This document shows, piece after piece, positions 61,101 through 64,000 of a stretch of 64,000 bases of DNA. The notes beneath the pieces were generated by a model that saw only the letters and a list, made by a program, of their open reading frames with translations, made no database searches and was not told the origin of the DNA. Made by a program: the position numbers and the translations under genes. The stretch comes from Collinsella aerofaciens (GTDB lineage: Bacteria > Actinomycetota > Coriobacteriia > Coriobacteriales > Coriobacteriaceae): assembly GCF_015554145.1 (NCBI RefSeq), contig NZ_JADNHZ010000008.1:34426-98425 (forward strand), in the 5' to 3' direction. Every line of letters starts with the position of its first letter. Positions within the stretch are counted from its first letter, which is position 1.

Positions 61101-62914
61101 GGTGGCAGGCGGCGGCCGCGCTGGCCGCGGCAGCGTTCGCCGCGGGAGACTTCGCGGCCGCGGCAATCGCGGCGTCGGGCGCGAACCCGATCCTCGACCC
61201 GGAGGCCGCCATGGCGGCGATACCCGCGGCGCTCCGCGCGGGGCGCGTCTTCTCCGCGGAGGCGCTTCCCCTGTGCGCCGGGACCGCCTGCGCGTGCGGC
61301 GCGCTCCTCGCCTGGGCCCGCTCACTGGGGACCAAGGGGGCCCGACGCGACGGCGAGGAGCACGGGAGCTCCAGGTGGGCCACGCCTAAGGACATCGCGC
61401 CCTTCGGCGACGCCAAGGACCCCGACAACAACATCATCCTCACCGACAGCGCGCGCATCCGCCTCGTGAGCCGCAGGTTCGACCTCTCCACCGACACCAA
61501 CGACAACGTGCTCGTGGTGGGAGGACCCGGCACCGGCAAGACACGCTACTACGTCAAGCCGAACCTCCTGCAGGCCAACGCCAGCTTCTTCGTGACCGAC
61601 CCGAAGGGCACGCTCATCCGCGAGATGGGCGGCGCGCTGGCGGAGCTCGGCTACGAGATCCGCGCATTCGACACCATCGACTTCTCGCGCTCCATGCGCT
61701 TCAACCCCATAGCCTACATACGCGACGAGGCGGGCGTCATCCGCTTCGCCCGCGGCATCGTCGCCAACACCGAGGGCGAGGCCGACCACAAGGGCGACCC
61801 CTACTGGGAGAAGGCCGAGCGCCTGGTCTACACCGCGCTCACGGCCTACCTCGTCATGCACTGCGAGCCCGCCGACCGAAACCTCGACGGGCTGCTCACG
61901 CTGCTCTCGCTCGCCGACGCACGCGACGACCCGGGCTACATGAGCCCGCTCGACATGGTGTTCCGCGAGCTGGAGACCGGCGAGCGCTACGTCAGGCGCG
62001 GCGGCGCCTCGGCGGAGGGCGGTTCGCTGCGCGGCTTTTCCGAGGAGGACGGCGCGTGGGAGTGGGTCAAGGTCCGCGAGCCGGCGCCGCCCGACGACTT
62101 CGCGCTCGCGAGCTACCGCGAGTTCCGCGTCGCCGCCGGCGACACCATGAAGTCGATGCTCTCGAGCTGCAACGTCCGCCTGAAGCCGCTGTCCATCCGC
62201 GCCGTGCGCGACCTGACCTCCAAAGACGAGCTCGACCTCGCCCACATGGGAGACGAGGGCGCCAGGGTCGCGCTCTTCGCGTCGATGAGCGACACCGACT
62301 CGACCTTCGACTTCCTGTTCGCCCTGCTCATGGACACGGCCGTGAGCGCGCTCTGCGCCGAGGCGCTCGAGGCGCACGGCGGCTCTCTGCCCACGACGGT
62401 GCACTTCGTCTTCGACGAGTTCGCCAACATCGGGCGCATCCCCGACTTCGAGCGCACCATCGCGGTCACCCGCAGCCGGAACATCGCGGTCTCGATGATC
62501 GCCCAGTCGCTCTCGCAGCTGAAGGAGACCTACGGCGACAACAACGCCGAGACCATCGTGAACGCCTGCGACACGCTGCTCTACCTGGGCGGCAAGGCGA
62601 ACGAGACCAACGAGGAGATCAGCAAGATGGCCGGCAAGCAGACGGTGGCGAGCGAGACGCAGAGCGACTCGCGGGGCGCCGGCTGGACCCGCACCGTGAA
62701 CCGGGGCGTCTCCGAGCGCGACCTCATACAACCCGCCGAGGTGGCGCGCATGCCGCGCGAGGACGCGCTCGTGCTCGTGAACGGCTGCATGCCGCTCATG
62801 GACCGGAAGTACCGGCTCGAGCGGCACCCGCGCTCGCGCCTGCTCGAGGAGGCAGCCCGCCGCGGCCCGTTCGACTTCGCGGAGTACCGCAGGCGGAAGG
62901 GCGGCCTCTCGTGA
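61097..62914 (+). CDS. VirD4/TraG (PcfC-like) type IV coupling protein
   Basis: A 605-residue conjugative coupling ATPase. Two N-terminal hydrophobic segments (about 1-25 and 50-75) are followed by RWATPKDIAPFGDAKD, Walker A GGPGTGKTRYYVKPN, Walker B-like TTVHFVFDEFANIGRIPDFER and the arginine segment MIAQSLSQLKETYGDNNAETIVNACDTLLYLGG, all family signatures. It pumps relaxase-bound DNA into the mating channel. It overlaps the PcfB-like gene. Confidence 0.93.
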   Translation: MRWQAAAALAAAAFAAGDFAAAAIAASGANPILDPEAAMAAIPAALRAGRVFSAEALPLCAGTACACGALLAWARSLGTKGARRDGEEHGSSRWATPKDIAPFGDAKDPDNNIILTDSARIRLVSRRFDLSTDTNDNVLVVGGPGTGKTRYYVKPNLLQANASFFVTDPKGTLIREMGGALAELGYEIRAFDTIDFSRSMRFNPIAYIRDEAGVIRFARGIVANTEGEADHKGDPYWEKAERLVYTALTAYLVMHCEPADRNLDGLLTLLSLADARDDPGYMSPLDMVFRELETGERYVRRGGASAEGGSLRGFSEEDGAWEWVKVREPAPPDDFALASYREFRVAAGDTMKSMLSSCNVRLKPLSIRAVRDLTSKDELDLAHMGDEGARVALFASMSDTDSTFDFLFALLMDTAVSALCAEALEAHGGSLPTTVHFVFDEFANIGRIPDFERTIAVTRSRNIAVSMIAQSLSQLKETYGDNNAETIVNACDTLLYLGGKANETNEEISKMAGKQTVASETQSDSRGAGWTRTVNRGVSERDLIQPAEVARMPREDALVLVNGCMPLMDRKYRLERHPRSRLLEEAARRGPFDFAEYRRRKGGLS

Positions 62915-62998
62915 CGGGGCCGCGGCGGGCGCGGGCCTCCCCCGCCGCGGGGGAGGAACGGCAAGGAACATCGTCAACCGAAAGCAAAGGAGAGCAGC

Positions 62999-63214
62999 AT
63001 GCTCGCAAACGTCATCAAGCTCGTGTCGGGCTGCGTGACCTTCCTCGGCGGCTTCCTGGTCGTGTGGGGAGCGGTCTCGCTCGGCCTGGCCATCAGGGAG
63101 CAGCAGGGCGGCCCGCAGATCGCGACCGCCATATCCACCATCGCCGGCGGCGCGATCATCATCGCCGCGTCGGTCTACTTCGGGCAGCTGGACACGTCCT
63201 GGCTGCCGGCATAG
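62999..63214 (+). CDS. Maff2 family small membrane protein
   Basis: A 71-residue protein with two hydrophobic helices (about 4-28 and 43-62) linked by REQQGGPQ. It is the pilin-like Maff2/TrbC-type subunit that usually comes before prgI in Firmicute-type conjugation clusters. AAAGGAGAG precedes ATG 62999. Confidence 0.8.
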   Translation: MLANVIKLVSGCVTFLGGFLVVWGAVSLGLAIREQQGGPQIATAISTIAGGAIIIAASVYFGQLDTSWLPA

Positions 63215-63226
63215 GGGGCGTCGCGA

Positions 63227-63652
63227 ATGGCGCTCCGGATACCGGTGCAGAAGGACATCGGAGAGTACGAGGAGAAGATCGTCGGGAAGATGAGCCTGCG
63301 CACGCTCGCCTGCGTGTCGCTCGGCTTCGGCAGCGCGGTCGGGGCGGCGGCCTTCGTCCACCTGGGCCTGCGCGCCGACGTCGCGGACGCGGCCTTCCCG
63401 ATCATGCTCTGCAGCATGCCGTTCTGGCTCGCCGGGTTCTGGCGGCCCTTCGGCATGCGGGCCGAGGAGCTGCTGCCGCTTTTGGCGGCCCACGAGCTCT
63501 CCCCGCAGCTGCTCGCGTACGAGCCATGCCTCGCCGGGAGCCTCCCCGAGGGCTCGCCGCGCCCGGGCCGCCCGGGACGGCGCGCGAGGCGCAGTGCCAG
63601 GAAGAAAGGAGCCGAGCTCTATGAGCCGAGCAAGAACCAACAAGGAGAATAG
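63227..63652 (+). CDS. PrgI family (VirB3-like) conjugation protein
   Basis: A 141-residue protein. MALRIPVQKDIGEYEEKIVGKMSLRTL is the PrgI start, with two helices (about 28-48 and 57-75) and a basic tail. It forms part of the inner-membrane mating channel with VirB4, whose gene overlaps it by 32 bp. Confidence 0.85.
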   Translation: MALRIPVQKDIGEYEEKIVGKMSLRTLACVSLGFGSAVGAAAFVHLGLRADVADAAFPIMLCSMPFWLAGFWRPFGMRAEELLPLLAAHELSPQLLAYEPCLAGSLPEGSPRPGRPGRRARRSARKKGAELYEPSKNQQGE

Positions 63653-63929
63653 GCCGAAGCGCCCGAGCACCCTCGGGCTGCTCCTCGGCGGCACGGGCGG
63701 GCGCAAGGACGCCTCGAAGGGCGCGGAGGCCGAGCGGCAGAGGCGCCGCCGGGAGCGCGACCGCTCGAGCGAGATGGCCGCCTACGTCGGCTACGACGCC
63801 ATGTACAGGGACGGCATCGCCCAGGTGATGCCGGGGATGTTCAGCCAGACGGTCGAGTTCTCCGACATCAGCTACCAGTCCGCGCGCAAGGAGGCGCGCG
63901 AGACGGCCTTCACCGTGATGAGCTGTTAG
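63621..63929 (+). pseudogene. virB4/TraE ATPase gene, broken after about 100 codons
   Basis: The 102 codons from ATG 63621 match the start of VirB4-like ATPases: a basic N-terminal part, then AAYVGYDAMYRDGIAQVMPGMFSQTVEFSDISYQSARKEARETAF. VirB4 proteins run to about 800 residues, but here the frame reaches TAG at 63927 after TVMSC and the sequence beyond is not VirB4-like. Either an insertion or a rearrangement ends the gene. If nothing restores it, conjugation from this copy would fail. AAAGGAG precedes the start. Confidence 0.7.
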
Positions 63930-64000
63930 CGCTACTGTAAAAACAACCATTTTGACCAACGCTCAATAACCAATCATGCCAACGCAATCCCGCCATTTGC
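63930..64000. other. AT-richer sequence after the virB4 break
   Basis: The last 71 bp are clearly lower in GC than the element before them and carry no gene. GCGCTACTGTAAAAACAACC may be the terminal repeat of an inserted mobile element, but only one end is in the window. Confidence 0.4.

Overview
The window reads as a chromosome segment of a gut Coriobacteriia actinobacterium, most likely Collinsella. This is an inference from gene style and content: high-GC codons with AAGGAG ribosome sites, an anaerobic repertoire without respiratory oxidases, GntR-ABC cassettes, ranthipeptide-type radical SAM genes and Firmicute-type conjugation genes. No rRNA, tRNA or CRISPR array was found.

Bases 1-37,984 are mostly ordinary chromosome: a GGDEF protein, a flavodoxin-like reductase, a CobW GTPase, RNA-modification enzymes (TrmL, RsmJ, RlmA-type, TrmO), a short UvrA paralogue next to an AAA ATPase, a Tet(M)-like GTPase, MscL with a zinc-ribbon tail, MATE and EamA exporters, Ung, a queuosine-precursor-type transporter, RF3, a GntR-ABC cassette, ClC and K+ channels, and two solute-binding-domain/hybrid-kinase systems, one fused and one split. 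Two genes too short for routine calling (47 and 48 codons) are added.

Bases 37,985-44,866 are an accessory stretch. A composite direct repeat of about 135 bp flanks a module holding a structured leader with two tiny ORFs, an orphan 428-residue protein, and a BrnT-like toxin with a ribbon-helix-helix antitoxin under a clear palindromic operator. Next comes a RiPP cluster: a peptide with six C-x3-D motifs on an 11-residue period, a flavin/ferredoxin protein and a radical SAM/SPASM maturase, divergent from an HxlR regulator. A macrodomain/SirTM pair follows. Two families of palindromic intergenic repeats recur here and elsewhere.

Bases 44,867-54,757 return to chromosome: a dihydrouridine synthase, an unknown membrane protein, a MacB-like ABC protein, and an extracytoplasmic thiol-redox operon (CXXC peptide, 4Fe-4S membrane protein, TlpA lipoprotein) divergent from a two-component system.

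From about 54,793 to the right edge lies one end of an integrative conjugative element. It starts at what looks like a duplicated 3' end of guaA. Its cargo is an Abi/HEPN protein followed by two copies of a small two-hairpin RNA, each with its own promoter and terminator: a probable abiF-type RNA-controlled toxin system. A yjdF gene with a structured leader follows, then Xis-like regulators, a replication initiator with four 33-bp iterons inside its own gene, a DnaC-like loader, and conjugation genes (PcfB, VirD4, Maff2, PrgI, VirB4). virB4 is broken after about 100 codons at the right edge, where base composition changes abruptly.
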